From a virus: 34,870 nucleotides of DNA. This document shows positions 7,475 to 14,896 of the stretch, piece after piece. The stretch covers positions 1 to 34,870 of IMG/VR virus record IMGVR_UViG_3300050034_000236; one strand, given 5' to 3'. The notes beneath the pieces are model-generated. The model was not told where the DNA came from. It was given only the letters and a program-made list of their open reading frames with translations, and made no database searches. Each line of letters starts with the position of its first letter. Position 1 is the stretch's first letter. A program made the position numbers and the translations under genes.

Positions 7475-9889
7475 ATGTATGTTTCAGTAAAAAATGAAAA
7501 TTATGGTTATGCTGTGAGCACGGCGGGTAATTATGTTGCAGTTGCCAATCCAGATTTTTTGCCATATGATCCAACAACTGGAAGTTTTCATACGGGGTCG
7601 GTAGATGTGTTTCTTTATAATAAGTCAAAGGACGAACATGATTATGTCGGCACTCTGTATCAACTTTGGAAAGAGATGGATGTCAGACTGACAACCGAAG
7701 CAAACAATTCATATGACGCGGCTACTCCCCTTGGAGCCGAAGATTCAGGATTAGTTAATTATCCAGACTATAACATTTGCATAGATAAAGACCTTTATAC
7801 GGCATCTATTCAAAATGGATATGGAGCGGCCCTTGATATGTACAACACATATCTCGTGGTTGGAACCCCGTATCTTACTGAAATCACACAAACATCTTCG
7901 AGTTTTATCACCGAATCGTGGGCAATGGCCGAAGTGTATGATTTGGCACGATTGGCATGGACTGCTGGCAGTGCAAGTGCGGCAGCATTTACAATTGCCG
8001 ATCCCGATTTTACAACTGGCGTAGGAGTTATAGGTTCATTCGGACAGTCTATTTCCATAAATAATGATTGGATTGCGGTCGGTGCTCCGTATCATAGCGG
8101 GTCTAATGGATTGGTTTACATGTATCGGAATCAAACCATAGGTAATAATTATTCGTGGTCATTGAGTCAAATAATTCAACCTACCAATCCTATTCCGGGA
8201 GCCGAATTTGGACTTAGTTTGAAACTGAATAAATCTGATGGCCTTCATAGTAATAGTCTCGTAGTTGGTAGCGGTCCTATCGGATCATTGGCTTATTACT
8301 TCGAGTATATTAATAATTCATGGACACAAACACATGTCTTTTCCCCGGACATGTCGGTGTCTCCCATGATCTTCAATCCTGAGTATTATCCACCGTCGAA
8401 TAACCTCGTGATGAATGTTTTCAATGGGTTTGGACAATCGGTTGGATGTTATGGTGACGCGGTTATTGTGGGAGAGCCATATGATCGCATGTTTAATGAA
8501 TATAATGGATCAACATTATATCAGCAGGGATCAACATATATATTTGAACGATGTATCACGGGATCGGGGTGGATGCAGGTTTTAAAGACGTATGGCAATC
8601 CTAAGACCATAGATAACAATCGAATGGGTTGGGCAGTAGATATGTTTGGTTATAATGCAGTATCAGGAGTTCCGAAAATAGACGTAACCAATTTAACTTC
8701 ATGTAAAATTGAAAACACACTAACCCAATTACTTTATTGTGAATCCGATAAGACTGCATTAGTCAATGGACAAACGCTTCTGATTCAGAAAAATACTGGA
8801 TCGGGGGCGTGGGAAATTACGAATGTATATCAAAAAAAGAAAAAATTTCTAAGTCCATATCGTGAGTTTGGGTTTGATGTTGCAGTAGCAGATTATTCCA
8901 TGGTTGTGGGGTCTCCTATGCCGATCTCGGATACCAATCGATATATTAATATTGAAACCACTCAAAGTTCCGGTGTAAATTTGGATGATATTATGGGAAA
9001 ATCTTACATTTATAATTGGAATAATCTTCGAAATCAATTCTACGTTGGAAATGTATTTTATCGGAATGGTAAAATCGTTGTTATGACATCGGGATCAGTA
9101 TTCGATAATCTATTCTCTAATCCAATCAACACGTATAATTATGAATACAACGTGGAATTTAAAAGTGAACATACGATTTACGAAAAACAAATTATTTGCT
9201 CGGTTGACCCGGGAGAGTTCAATGTTAGTACCAATCCAACTGCCATTACTGAGAATATTGCTGCGTTTGATATCAACGGAAATGGACAATTTGATTTTCA
9301 AGATGCGGACATTATTCTTCGGTACATGCAATACAAAAATACAGCTATTCTCGGCCTTCCCATGTCAACCGATTGGAGTTCCTCTATCGTTAAATCTGCG
9401 GATGAAATAAGCCTGTTGAATTGGTATCAAGCCAATACCAATACGAGCACAACCTCAAATCTTCTATCTCAGAGTTTACTGACGTGGGAGACCGTAAATA
9501 CAGCCATGCAAAGTAACTTCGATCTTAATCAAGATAATCGGATTGATGTTCGAGATATGAATATTTTGTGGAAATATTTTACGAATCGCTTAACACAGGA
9601 AAATTATATCACATATATTACCCCAGCATGTAATCGTCGATTATTTAGTGATGTAACCGATTATCTTAATGGATTGAGCGGGAAGTTTTCAATGCCATTA
9701 ATTAAAAGTGATTTTGCGGACTATGAACGCTTGACGGTGCTTGATAAAACCGGATCATTCTTAGCTCCCTATTGCACAACCATTGGATTATATGATGGAT
9801 TGCAATTAGTCGCATTGGGAAAGCTTGGAAGTCCCATTAAGATCACACCTGAGTTGCCAATTAACATGGTTTTAAAAATAGATTTCTGA
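7475..9889 (+). CDS. FG-GAP beta-propeller plus dockerin-type calcium loops, large virion protein, 804 aa
   Basis: Seven FG-GAP-like repeats begin near residues 10, 115, 188, 244, 318, 384 and 464, each a variant of (Y/F)GxSVxxxxxxxxVGxPxxxxxxGxxYxY (for example GSFGQSISINNDWIAVGAPY), predicting a seven-bladed propeller. Two calcium loops follow at residues 599-622 (DINGNGQFDFQDADIILRYM) and 683-706 (DLNQDNRIDVRDMNILWKYF), matching the dockerin F-hand pattern DxNxxxxxDxxDxxxLxxY but with an unusually long spacer of about 60 residues. The last 80 residues match the end of the 387-aa protein at 1194. Such propellers bind ligands or proteins, and dockerins bind cohesins. A host-binding or baseplate role is inferred. 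Confidence 0.7.
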   Translation: MYVSVKNENYGYAVSTAGNYVAVANPDFLPYDPTTGSFHTGSVDVFLYNKSKDEHDYVGTLYQLWKEMDVRLTTEANNSYDAATPLGAEDSGLVNYPDYNICIDKDLYTASIQNGYGAALDMYNTYLVVGTPYLTEITQTSSSFITESWAMAEVYDLARLAWTAGSASAAAFTIADPDFTTGVGVIGSFGQSISINNDWIAVGAPYHSGSNGLVYMYRNQTIGNNYSWSLSQIIQPTNPIPGAEFGLSLKLNKSDGLHSNSLVVGSGPIGSLAYYFEYINNSWTQTHVFSPDMSVSPMIFNPEYYPPSNNLVMNVFNGFGQSVGCYGDAVIVGEPYDRMFNEYNGSTLYQQGSTYIFERCITGSGWMQVLKTYGNPKTIDNNRMGWAVDMFGYNAVSGVPKIDVTNLTSCKIENTLTQLLYCESDKTALVNGQTLLIQKNTGSGAWEITNVYQKKKKFLSPYREFGFDVAVADYSMVVGSPMPISDTNRYINIETTQSSGVNLDDIMGKSYIYNWNNLRNQFYVGNVFYRNGKIVVMTSGSVFDNLFSNPINTYNYEYNVEFKSEHTIYEKQIICSVDPGEFNVSTNPTAITENIAAFDINGNGQFDFQDADIILRYMQYKNTAILGLPMSTDWSSSIVKSADEISLLNWYQANTNTSTTSNLLSQSLLTWETVNTAMQSNFDLNQDNRIDVRDMNILWKYFTNRLTQENYITYITPACNRRLFSDVTDYLNGLSGKFSMPLIKSDFADYERLTVLDKTGSFLAPYCTTIGLYDGLQLVALGKLGSPIKITPELPINMVLKIDF

Positions 9890-9939
9890 CCCCATTCAAC
9901 CTTGGCATCTTATCGTGCGGGTTTTAATTATAAAATAAG

Positions 9940-9967
9940 TTGCATTTTAGTGCATTTCTATTATAGT
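9940..9967 (+). promoter_or_regulatory. Putative sigma70-like promoter with overlapping direct repeat
   Basis: TTGCAT, a 16-base spacer and TATAGT precede the ATG at 9976 by 8 bases. TGCATTT occurs twice (9941-9947 and 9951-9957) with a 10-base period across the -35 region, a layout suited to cooperative binding by a small regulator such as a ribbon-helix-helix protein. The same TATAGTTAT string precedes the small gene at 20958. Confidence 0.4.
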
Positions 9968-9975
9968 TATCGTAT

Positions 9976-10125
9976 ATGAGAAAAGAAAAACATTTACGAA
10001 CATTGCGGATTGATGAGAAACTTCATGCGGTGATAAAAGCACACTGCGAGAAAAATGGTATAAAAATTTATAAGTGGGTGGAGAATACGTTGCGAGAAAA
10101 GATTACACGTGAAAACATCAACTAA
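9976..10125 (+). CDS. Small basic ribbon-helix-helix-like protein, 49 aa
   Basis: ATG at 9976 opens a 49-aa frame: a basic N-terminus, a strand-like segment (HLRTLRIDEKL) and two helices (HAVIKAHCEKNG and KIYKWVENTLREKI). This order resembles Arc/CopG-type ribbon-helix-helix DNA-binding proteins, which bind as dimers to short repeats. A candidate promoter with two TGCATTT repeats lies just upstream, so self-regulation is plausible. The fold call rests on pattern only, and a short non-DNA-binding phage peptide cannot be excluded. Confidence 0.45.
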   Translation: MRKEKHLRTLRIDEKLHAVIKAHCEKNGIKIYKWVENTLREKITRENIN

Positions 10126-10243
10126 GAAATCAACCACCGGAGAATTCATTCGGCGTGCGATGTTGATACATAATAATTATTATGACTATTCTAAATTTCA
10201 TTACACAAATAATCGTACTAAGGGTTGCCAACAGTTGACGTAA
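10109..10243 (+). pseudogene. Remnant of a DUF723-like, homing-endonuclease-associated gene, cut by the IS607 element
   Basis: From a GTG at 10109 (agaaaag upstream) the frame reads TTGEFIRRAMLIHNNYYDYS then KFHYTNNRTK. This is the opening of the DUF723-type repeat (F...A...H...YDYSK..Y.N..TK), normally continuing VxIxCxxHGxF. Here similarity stops at NNRTK and the frame ends 6 codons later inside what I judge to be the left end of the IS607-type element. The missing half is not recognisable right of the element, so either the gene was already decayed or a deletion accompanied insertion. The repeat is common in GIY-YIG and other selfish phage genes. Confidence 0.45.
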
Positions 10244-10309
10244 ATGTTAAAATATCTAAAGAAAGTTAAAGATATTTCATGCTTTTGACTTTTTCAGGTG
10301 TATTTATAT

Positions 10310-10483
10310 ATGAAGACAAAACCAAAAATGATAACTAGAGTCACCAAAACTGAATTTGAAACCGATGACGGAGATGTTTATCCGATTCCCTTTGAATTGG
10401 ATGACGTTCCTACAATCGAAGAGTTTCAACGTATTTATGACGAATGGTTTAGGTTGTTCCAACAAAAGGGGTTGATTGAATGA
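10310..10483 (+). CDS. Small acidic protein upstream of tnpA, 57 aa
   Basis: I choose the ATG at 10310, 9 bases after an AGGTG ribosome site, rather than the GTG at 10298. The product (MITRVTKTEFETDDGDVYPI, then ELDDVPTIEEFQRIYDEWF) is acidic, with a beta-hairpin-like N-terminus and a C-terminal helix. The stop overlaps the tnpA start (ATGA at 10480-10483), which implies translational coupling. It may belong to the element as an accessory or regulator of transposition. I do not recognise its family, and standard IS607 elements do not need it. Confidence 0.5.
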   Translation: MKTKPKMITRVTKTEFETDDGDVYPIPFELDDVPTIEEFQRIYDEWFRLFQQKGLIE

Positions 10484-11115
10484 ATAAACCAATTCTATCA
10501 ATTAAAGAAGCTGCTGAGATTCTTGGAGTTTCCGATGAAACGTTACGAAACTATGAACGTGATGGGAAACTATCCCCAACTTATACTGATGGTGGACATC
10601 GTAGATATAAGAGAATTGATATAGAGAAATTCGCAGGAACTTACATTGAACCAGTAACCAAAGTTGGGACAAATCGAGTGGCAATTTATTGTCGGGTCAG
10701 TTCCCATGAACAGAAACAAAAAGGGGATTTGGAGCGTCAAGTAGGGCGTATGACGACTGAGGCACTAAAACGTAATTACTCGATTATTTCTGTTTTTGAT
10801 GAGGTTGGTTCTGGAATGAACGATAGTAGAAAGAAACTTCAAAAACTTTTTGAGTTGGTGGAGTCGAAATCAATTGATATTGTTTTAGTGGAACATAAAG
10901 ATAGATTGTCAAGATTTTGTTTCAATTATTTGGTTTCTTATTTTAAATCGTATGGAATTAAGATTGAATTAGTGGAAGAGATTCTTGGAAAAGGCTACGA
11001 ACAAGAACTCGTCGAAGATATTCTATCGTTGATGGCTTCATTTAGTGCGAAAATTTATGGTCGTAGGTCTAGCCAAAATCGCAAGAAAAAAGAAAAGGAA
11101 GAAGCCAATGCCTAA
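10480..11115 (+). CDS. tnpA: IS607-family serine recombinase TnpA, 211 aa
   Basis: Residues 6-51 form a MerR-like helix-turn-helix (LSIKEAAEILGVSDETLRNY, ending GGHRRYKRIDIEKF). The serine-recombinase domain begins at 66 with VAIYCRVSSHEQ; the nucleophile is expected to be Ser74. SGMNDSRKKL and VEHKDRLSRF are the other conserved catalytic-domain blocks. Length and order fit IS607 TnpA, which cuts and rejoins DNA at GG-type sites through a circular intermediate. All key residues are present, so it is probably active. It overlaps the small gene upstream and tnpB downstream (8 bases), forming one translational unit. Confidence 0.9.
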   Translation: MNKPILSIKEAAEILGVSDETLRNYERDGKLSPTYTDGGHRRYKRIDIEKFAGTYIEPVTKVGTNRVAIYCRVSSHEQKQKGDLERQVGRMTTEALKRNYSIISVFDEVGSGMNDSRKKLQKLFELVESKSIDIVLVEHKDRLSRFCFNYLVSYFKSYGIKIELVEEILGKGYEQELVEDILSLMASFSAKIYGRRSSQNRKKKEKEEANA

Positions 11116-12340
11116 ATTTCTTAAAGGCTACAAGGTTGAATTAGACCCGAACAAGTGTCAAATGACAATGTTCCGAAAGCATTTTGGAGCAAGTAGGTTC
11201 GCATTCAACTATGCCCTTGTAAAGAAAAAAGAAGCATTTGATAAAAAAACAAAGATTCCTAATAATATCGAACTTCACAGAGAATTAAATAAAATCAAAG
11301 GAACTGATGAGTTACCTTGGGCTTACGATTGCTCGAAAACCGCTTTCCAGTCAGGACTTATTAATTGTGACAGGGCATTCCAGAACTTCTTTAGTAAATG
11401 CAAGAAGAAGACAAAAGGAAAGAAAGGATTTCCAAAGTTTAAGTCAAAGAAGAATGAGATTCAATCGTTTAAGTTAGATGGTTCTATTTGGTTGGTAGAT
11501 GATAACCATATTAAATTACCAAGAATCGGTAAAATTAAATTAAAGGAATCTGGTTACATTCTATTGGATGCTGATATAAAATCAGTGACAATTACAAGTA
11601 AATCTGGTAAATGGTTTATGTCATGTCTTATCGAAAATGAGATAAAAATTCTTCCTAAATTAAATAATATAATCGGGGTTGATTTAGGTATCAAAACATT
11701 GGCAACTTGTTCGGATGGAACTACGTTTGAAAATCCAAAAGCATTATCTAAGAATTTAAAGAAGTTAAAAAGAAAGCAGAGACAATTATCAAGAAAAAAG
11801 AAAGGTAGTAATAATTATAAGAAATCAAAGAAAAAGTTAGCAAGATTACACCATAGAATTGCTAATATTAGAAAAGATACTTTACACAAAGCAACAACTA
11901 AGATAATTTCCGAGAACCAAGGGATTGTGTTAGAAAATCTTAAAGTATCAAATATGATGAAAAATCATTGTTTGGCAAGAGCAATTGGTGATGTTGGAAT
12001 GTTTGAGTTTAGGAGACAATTGGAATACAAGGCAAAGTGGTATGGTAGAGAAGTTCAATTTGCAGATACGTTTTATCCTTCATCGAAGACTTGTTGTAAG
12101 TGCGGTTGGAAGAATGAAAATTTGACATTGGGAGACAGAACCTTTAAATGTGAAATTTGTAAGAATGAAATTGACAGAGACTTAAACGCCTCAATCAATT
12201 TGAAGAATTTATATATCGAGAGTTCCTCGAAAATTAACGCCTTTGGAGATGGAAGTCCTGTTTGTTCGGAGTCGAACAAGCATAGTCCATCGTTGAAAAA
12301 GGAATCTAACGGAAAATTTACTTATACTTTAAAAATATGA
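11108..12340 (+). CDS. tnpB: TnpB, RNA-guided nuclease of the IS607-type element, 410 aa
   Basis: I start at ATG 11108, which has aaaggaag upstream and gives the usual TnpB N-terminus (KFLKGYKVELDPNKCQMTMF); the frame is open 21 codons further. The RuvC-like nuclease has Asp192 (IIGVDLGIKTLAT), Glu276 (IVLENLKVSN) and Asp358 (DRDLNA), almost the spacing of the characterised ISDra2 TnpB. A zinc ribbon with CCKCG and CEIC lies between the second and third acidic residues. By family knowledge TnpB cuts DNA guided by an omega-RNA from the element's right end, favouring retention of the element. All catalytic positions are intact. Confidence 0.92.
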   Translation: MPKFLKGYKVELDPNKCQMTMFRKHFGASRFAFNYALVKKKEAFDKKTKIPNNIELHRELNKIKGTDELPWAYDCSKTAFQSGLINCDRAFQNFFSKCKKKTKGKKGFPKFKSKKNEIQSFKLDGSIWLVDDNHIKLPRIGKIKLKESGYILLDADIKSVTITSKSGKWFMSCLIENEIKILPKLNNIIGVDLGIKTLATCSDGTTFENPKALSKNLKKLKRKQRQLSRKKKGSNNYKKSKKKLARLHHRIANIRKDTLHKATTKIISENQGIVLENLKVSNMMKNHCLARAIGDVGMFEFRRQLEYKAKWYGREVQFADTFYPSSKTCCKCGWKNENLTLGDRTFKCEICKNEIDRDLNASINLKNLYIESSSKINAFGDGSPVCSESNKHSPSLKKESNGKFTYTLKI

Positions 12341-12370
12341 GTTTAGATTTTTGTAAGTTTGGAAGAACGG
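12240..12370 (+). ncRNA. Probable TnpB omega-RNA (right-end RNA), overlapping the tnpB 3' end
   Basis: Characterised TnpB guide RNAs come from the tnpB 3' end through the right end of the element, with the guide read from the flank. Here tgtttgttcg (12259-12268) and cgaacaagca (12273-12282) form a 10-bp stem, with one G-U pair and a gagt loop, inside the last 30 codons. Downstream is tagatttttgtaagtttgg, which resembles right ends of similar elements. If the boundary is 12370 the guide would start cgacgacaaatctccg. The 5' limit given is arbitrary. Expression is not shown by sequence. Confidence 0.5.
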
Positions 12371-12445
12371 CGACGACAAATCTCCGAGAATTTTAGAATA
12401 TTCCGACTCTTAGTTAATATTTATATCTATAACAAACTATAACTT

Positions 12446-12739
12446 ATGCCAACACCATTCAGTCGCCCATCTCTAACAACTACGCTTGACCAGCGTTACG
12501 CCTCCCAGCCTGCTGGTGAAGCATTCAATGTCAAAAATGTTTTGGGAAGCCCCGGTAGTACGCCACCGGCAGGCGAGGTCATTGATGCTGCTAGCCAAAA
12601 TGGTATGACATTTCAGAACCCCGATGGATTTCAAGTCAAAATGATGCCACAAGTATCACAACTGAAAGATGTCCAAGCCGGAAATAGCTCATTATCTCGA
12701 TATATTCATGGTCTGGATACGACAAAATACCACGGATAA
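12446..12739 (+). CDS. Hypothetical protein, 97 aa
   Basis: Follows the IS607 element after a 75-base gap containing TATTTATA (12418-12425). The product is Pro/Gly/Ser-rich (SRPSLTTTLDQRYASQPAGE, then LGSPGSTPPAGEVIDAASQN) with no predicted membrane segment or enzyme motif, resembling a flexible virion or head-associated peptide. I do not recognise it. Its stop is followed at once by a strong intrinsic terminator, so it ends a transcription unit that was probably continuous with the structural genes before the island inserted. Confidence 0.5.
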   Translation: MPTPFSRPSLTTTLDQRYASQPAGEAFNVKNVLGSPGSTPPAGEVIDAASQNGMTFQNPDGFQVKMMPQVSQLKDVQAGNSSLSRYIHGLDTTKYHG

Positions 12740-12757
12740 ATAAAATAATTCATAAAC

Positions 12758-12805
12758 ACCCTCTATTGCCCTATGTATTTCAAACGGCAATAGAGGGTTT
12801 TTTAT
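12758..12805 (+). terminator. Intrinsic (Rho-independent) terminator
   Basis: ACCCTCTATTGCC (12758-12770) pairs perfectly with GGCAATAGAGGGT (12786-12798) around a 15-base loop, followed by a run of T (12798-12803). It sits 18 bases after the stop of the 97-aa gene and before the resolvase gene, and marks the boundary between the structural and island transcripts and the DNA-metabolism block. Confidence 0.88.
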
Positions 12806-12829
12806 TGTCGAAAATAATGTAACAAAATT

Positions 12830-13330
12830 ATGATTTTAGGCTATGATGCGTCGACCTCGTGCTGCGGCTGGGCATTCTATGACGGAACACTTATAAAAGA
12901 TGCTGGATTTGTGGATATTTCCAAGTATCCTACTAATAAAGAAAAGACGTTACAAATCATATCCGTCATGGATGCTCATCCACTTATCTCTTCGGTGACT
13001 CAAATCAAACTTGAGGCAGCACTATCCGGATTCGCCGGGGGATTTACTAGTCAACAAGTAATTATAAAACTTGCACGGTTCAATGCTGTATTTGAGTATA
13101 TAATGTCAGAGCACTTCAAAATACCAGTTGAGCTTCTAAACGTCGCGACGGCTCGTAAAACGGTCTTCGGTAAAGCTAGAATTAAAGGCGTCAAGAGTAA
13201 AGTATTCGTTCGTCAGCAAATCGACGAAAAATTCGCATACGTCCATCAATTTGATAAAGAAAATAAATTAGGAAACCCCGACAAAAGGAATGAGGACATG
13301 TATGATGCCGTGGTGATTGCAGCCGCTTAG
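12830..13330 (+). CDS. RuvC-like Holliday-junction resolvase, 166 aa
   Basis: RNase-H-fold resolvase. The N-terminal strand ILGYDASTSCCGWAF supplies Asp6; VTQIKLEAAL supplies Glu62; the C-terminal NEDMYDAVVIAA supplies Asp156 and Asp159. These four acidic positions bind the two metal ions in RuvC-type enzymes, and the length (166 aa) is close to bacterial RuvC. Phage versions cut branched DNA before packaging, the role T4 gives to the unrelated gp49. It opens the DNA-metabolism block after a terminator. A poxvirus-type or mitochondrial-type resolvase label would fit equally well. Confidence 0.75.
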   Translation: MILGYDASTSCCGWAFYDGTLIKDAGFVDISKYPTNKEKTLQIISVMDAHPLISSVTQIKLEAALSGFAGGFTSQQVIIKLARFNAVFEYIMSEHFKIPVELLNVATARKTVFGKARIKGVKSKVFVRQQIDEKFAYVHQFDKENKLGNPDKRNEDMYDAVVIAAA

Positions 13331-13333
13331 TTT

Positions 13334-13639
13334 ATGAAATCAGGATACATCTACATAATTTCCAATCCCGCTCACCCGGGGTTTTTGAAATTTGGAATTA
13401 CAGAGGATATCAAATCCAGATTGGGAACTTACCAAACCGGTGATCCAAAGCGAGCCTATCAGATAGAATATTATATTCTTCATCCCGACTATAAAACTGC
13501 CGAGCGTAAAATAAAAGAGATGCTTAAATATTTTGCAAAATCCCAAAGGAATGAGTGGGCAGAAATTTCATTACCCATTGCAATATCAAGAGTGGATGAA
13601 ACGTTGGATGATTATAATAATGACCCCGAAAATTATTAA
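13334..13639 (+). CDS. GIY-YIG-like protein of the T5orf172/MUG113 type, 101 aa
   Basis: The frame starts GYIYIISNPAHPGFLKFGIT, with YIYI and KFGIT as the two GIY-YIG half-motifs, followed by KSRLGTYQTGDPKRAYQIEY and a conserved C-terminal block ending NEWAEIS. This is the pattern of the T5orf172 domain, a compact GIY-YIG relative found in phages. A catalytic Arg is likely the R in IKSRLGTY, and a Glu in KTAERKIKEM or NEWAEI completes the site. Function in phages is unknown: homing, DNA repair and anti-defence have all been considered. It begins 3 bases after the resolvase stop. Confidence 0.7.
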   Translation: MKSGYIYIISNPAHPGFLKFGITEDIKSRLGTYQTGDPKRAYQIEYYILHPDYKTAERKIKEMLKYFAKSQRNEWAEISLPIAISRVDETLDDYNNDPENY

Positions 13640-13656
13640 ATATTTAAGTAGACGGG

Positions 13657-13670
13657 GGGGTAAAGACCCC
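13657..13670 (+). other. Short GC hairpin in an 84-base gap
   Basis: GGGGT (13657-13661) and ACCCC (13666-13670) form a 5-bp stem with loop aaag, at the end of a run of seven G. No U-tract follows. It may be a weak pause or mRNA-stability element at the end of the GIY-YIG-like gene. The rest of the gap holds an AT-rich -10-like tract (tatattat, 13695-13702). Confidence 0.25.
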
Positions 13671-13723
13671 ATATCTATTGTTCTGGGAAGGTAGTATATT
13701 ATGGTCAATGATAAAAACACCAT

Positions 13724-13891
13724 ATGAAAAAAATATTACTTACCGAGCCACCATTCACACAGATCGACAAAACGCTTTATGGAGAAGTTATCCATATATG
13801 CACTCCAGAAGAGCATGATCATTATAATGCATATGTGGATTTTTTCGGAACAGATGAGAATGATTTCGAAAAATACGATGAATTGCCTTAA
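13724..13891 (+). CDS. Small acidic hypothetical protein, 55 aa
   Basis: ATG at 13724 opens MKKILLTEPPFTQIDKTLYG, then EEHDHYNAYVDFFGTDENDF, ending in an acidic tail. Predicted soluble, pI clearly low. I know no family. Small acidic phage proteins often act as inhibitors or DNA mimics, but nothing here proves that. It is followed within 11 bases by the promoter candidate of the primase gene. Confidence 0.4.
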   Translation: MKKILLTEPPFTQIDKTLYGEVIHICTPEEHDHYNAYVDFFGTDENDFEKYDELP

Positions 13892-13901
13892 TTAAAATAA
13901 A

Positions 13902-13930
13902 TTGAGTGTGGACTTGAACTAGGATATTAT
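13902..13930 (+). promoter_or_regulatory. Sigma70-like promoter of the primase gene
   Basis: TTGAGT (13902-13907), a 17-base spacer and TATTAT (13925-13930). The start codon of the primase is only 7 bases after the -10 box, so transcription would begin at or next to the ATG, giving a leaderless or nearly leaderless mRNA. Confidence 0.5.
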
Positions 13931-13937
13931 TGGTGCA

Positions 13938-14891
13938 ATGATTGTTCAGTCAGAGATTATTGCGATACTTGATAATGTCCTCGGACAGCGAGGACGATTG
14001 CGGAAAGGTGGCAGTCAGCTCTTATATCACTGCCCCGTCTGTGCTGACAAAAATCTAGTCACTCAAAAATTGGAAGTATCTGTTAGTGGTCCTACGATTG
14101 GATGCTACCATTGTTGGCGGTGTAATTTTAGGGGCCGGTCCTTCGGGAGTTTACTTAAGAATCTAAATGCTTCCCAAAATAGCCGCGAGGCGATGTTTAA
14201 ACTGACGGGCGATATTAAGTTAGCCCGGGATCAGCAAACAGATGAATATACAGAAGTCAGGTTACCGCCGGAGTTTCACCCGATGCGTATGCCTAAGAAG
14301 ACCCCGGAATATAAAAATGCATTGGCATATTTGAAGCGTCGAGGTGTTACCCGGGAAGATATTCTCCGATATAATATTGGATTTTGTGAGAGTGGAGAAT
14401 ATGAACAACATATCATTATCCCATCATACGATGCCCATGGCGACTTGAATTTTTTTACGGGAAGAAAATATTACGAAGACGGCACTATATTTCGTCACAA
14501 AAAACCAAATGCCCCCATGAATACAATCATTGGGTTTGAATGCCTTATTAATTGGAATGAACCTGTAATCTTAGTTGAAGGGGCATTCAACGCAATTACA
14601 ATTCGCCGTAATGCAATTCCTTTATTTGGAAAGTTTCCATCCTCAAAGTTATATGAAACCATGATTGCTAATCACGTCGAGCGGTGTTATGTGTGTTTGG
14701 ATACTGATGCAGTATCAGATGCTATAAAAATTTGCGAACGATTACTTCGGCTTGGGATAGTGCCATACATAGTGACTCTAAGTGGAGGAAAAGACGCCAA
14801 TGAAATTGGATTCGTCAATTCATGGCGATGTATTCAGTCTGCGGTTGAAGTGGATTCTACCTTTTTATTGAGATACCACTTGGAAATGTAA
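13938..14891 (+). CDS. DNA primase (zinc-binding plus TOPRIM), 317 aa
   Basis: An N-terminal zinc module has CPVC (Cys32, Cys35) and CYHCWRC (Cys56, Cys59, Cys62) and matches CHC2-type primase zinc domains. The TOPRIM core has VEGAFNA (Glu214) and CLDTDA (Asp255, Asp257), then LSGGKDANEIG. Together these identify a DnaG/gp61-like primase that lays RNA primers for lagging-strand synthesis. At 317 aa it is close to T4 gp61 and lacks the long helicase-binding domain of bacterial DnaG. No replicative helicase is in the window. A short sigma70-like promoter lies directly before it. Confidence 0.85.
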   Translation: MIVQSEIIAILDNVLGQRGRLRKGGSQLLYHCPVCADKNLVTQKLEVSVSGPTIGCYHCWRCNFRGRSFGSLLKNLNASQNSREAMFKLTGDIKLARDQQTDEYTEVRLPPEFHPMRMPKKTPEYKNALAYLKRRGVTREDILRYNIGFCESGEYEQHIIIPSYDAHGDLNFFTGRKYYEDGTIFRHKKPNAPMNTIIGFECLINWNEPVILVEGAFNAITIRRNAIPLFGKFPSSKLYETMIANHVERCYVCLDTDAVSDAIKICERLLRLGIVPYIVTLSGGKDANEIGFVNSWRCIQSAVEVDSTFLLRYHLEM

Positions 14892-14896
14892 TTATT

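Larger units (their letters stand above)
10223..12370 (+). mobile_element. IS607-type transposable element (tnpA + tnpB), boundaries approximate
   Basis: A serine-recombinase TnpA and a TnpB lie in the IS607 order, preceded by a small translationally coupled gene. The left boundary is set where similarity of the interrupted DUF723-like frame ends, at a GGG (10222-10224). The right boundary is set at tttGGaagaacGG (12358-12370), which resembles right ends of related elements as I remember them and suits IS607 crossover at GG dinucleotides. Inside the left end is a perfect inverted repeat, AAATATCT (10250-10257) with AGATATTT (10270-10277), and CAACAGTTG near 10229, candidates for TnpA binding. 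IS607 makes no target duplication, so ends cannot be fixed from sequence alone. Confidence 0.65.

Noticed and set aside
8830-8850. A-rich run (aaaaaaagaaaaaa) as a programmed frameshift site
   Set aside because: The 804-aa frame continues through it with intact FG-GAP repeats on both sides, and no alternative frame extends usefully.
13701-13727. Short frame from ATG 13701
   Set aside because: Only eight codons; the ATG is part of the AT-rich -10-like tract before the 55-aa gene.
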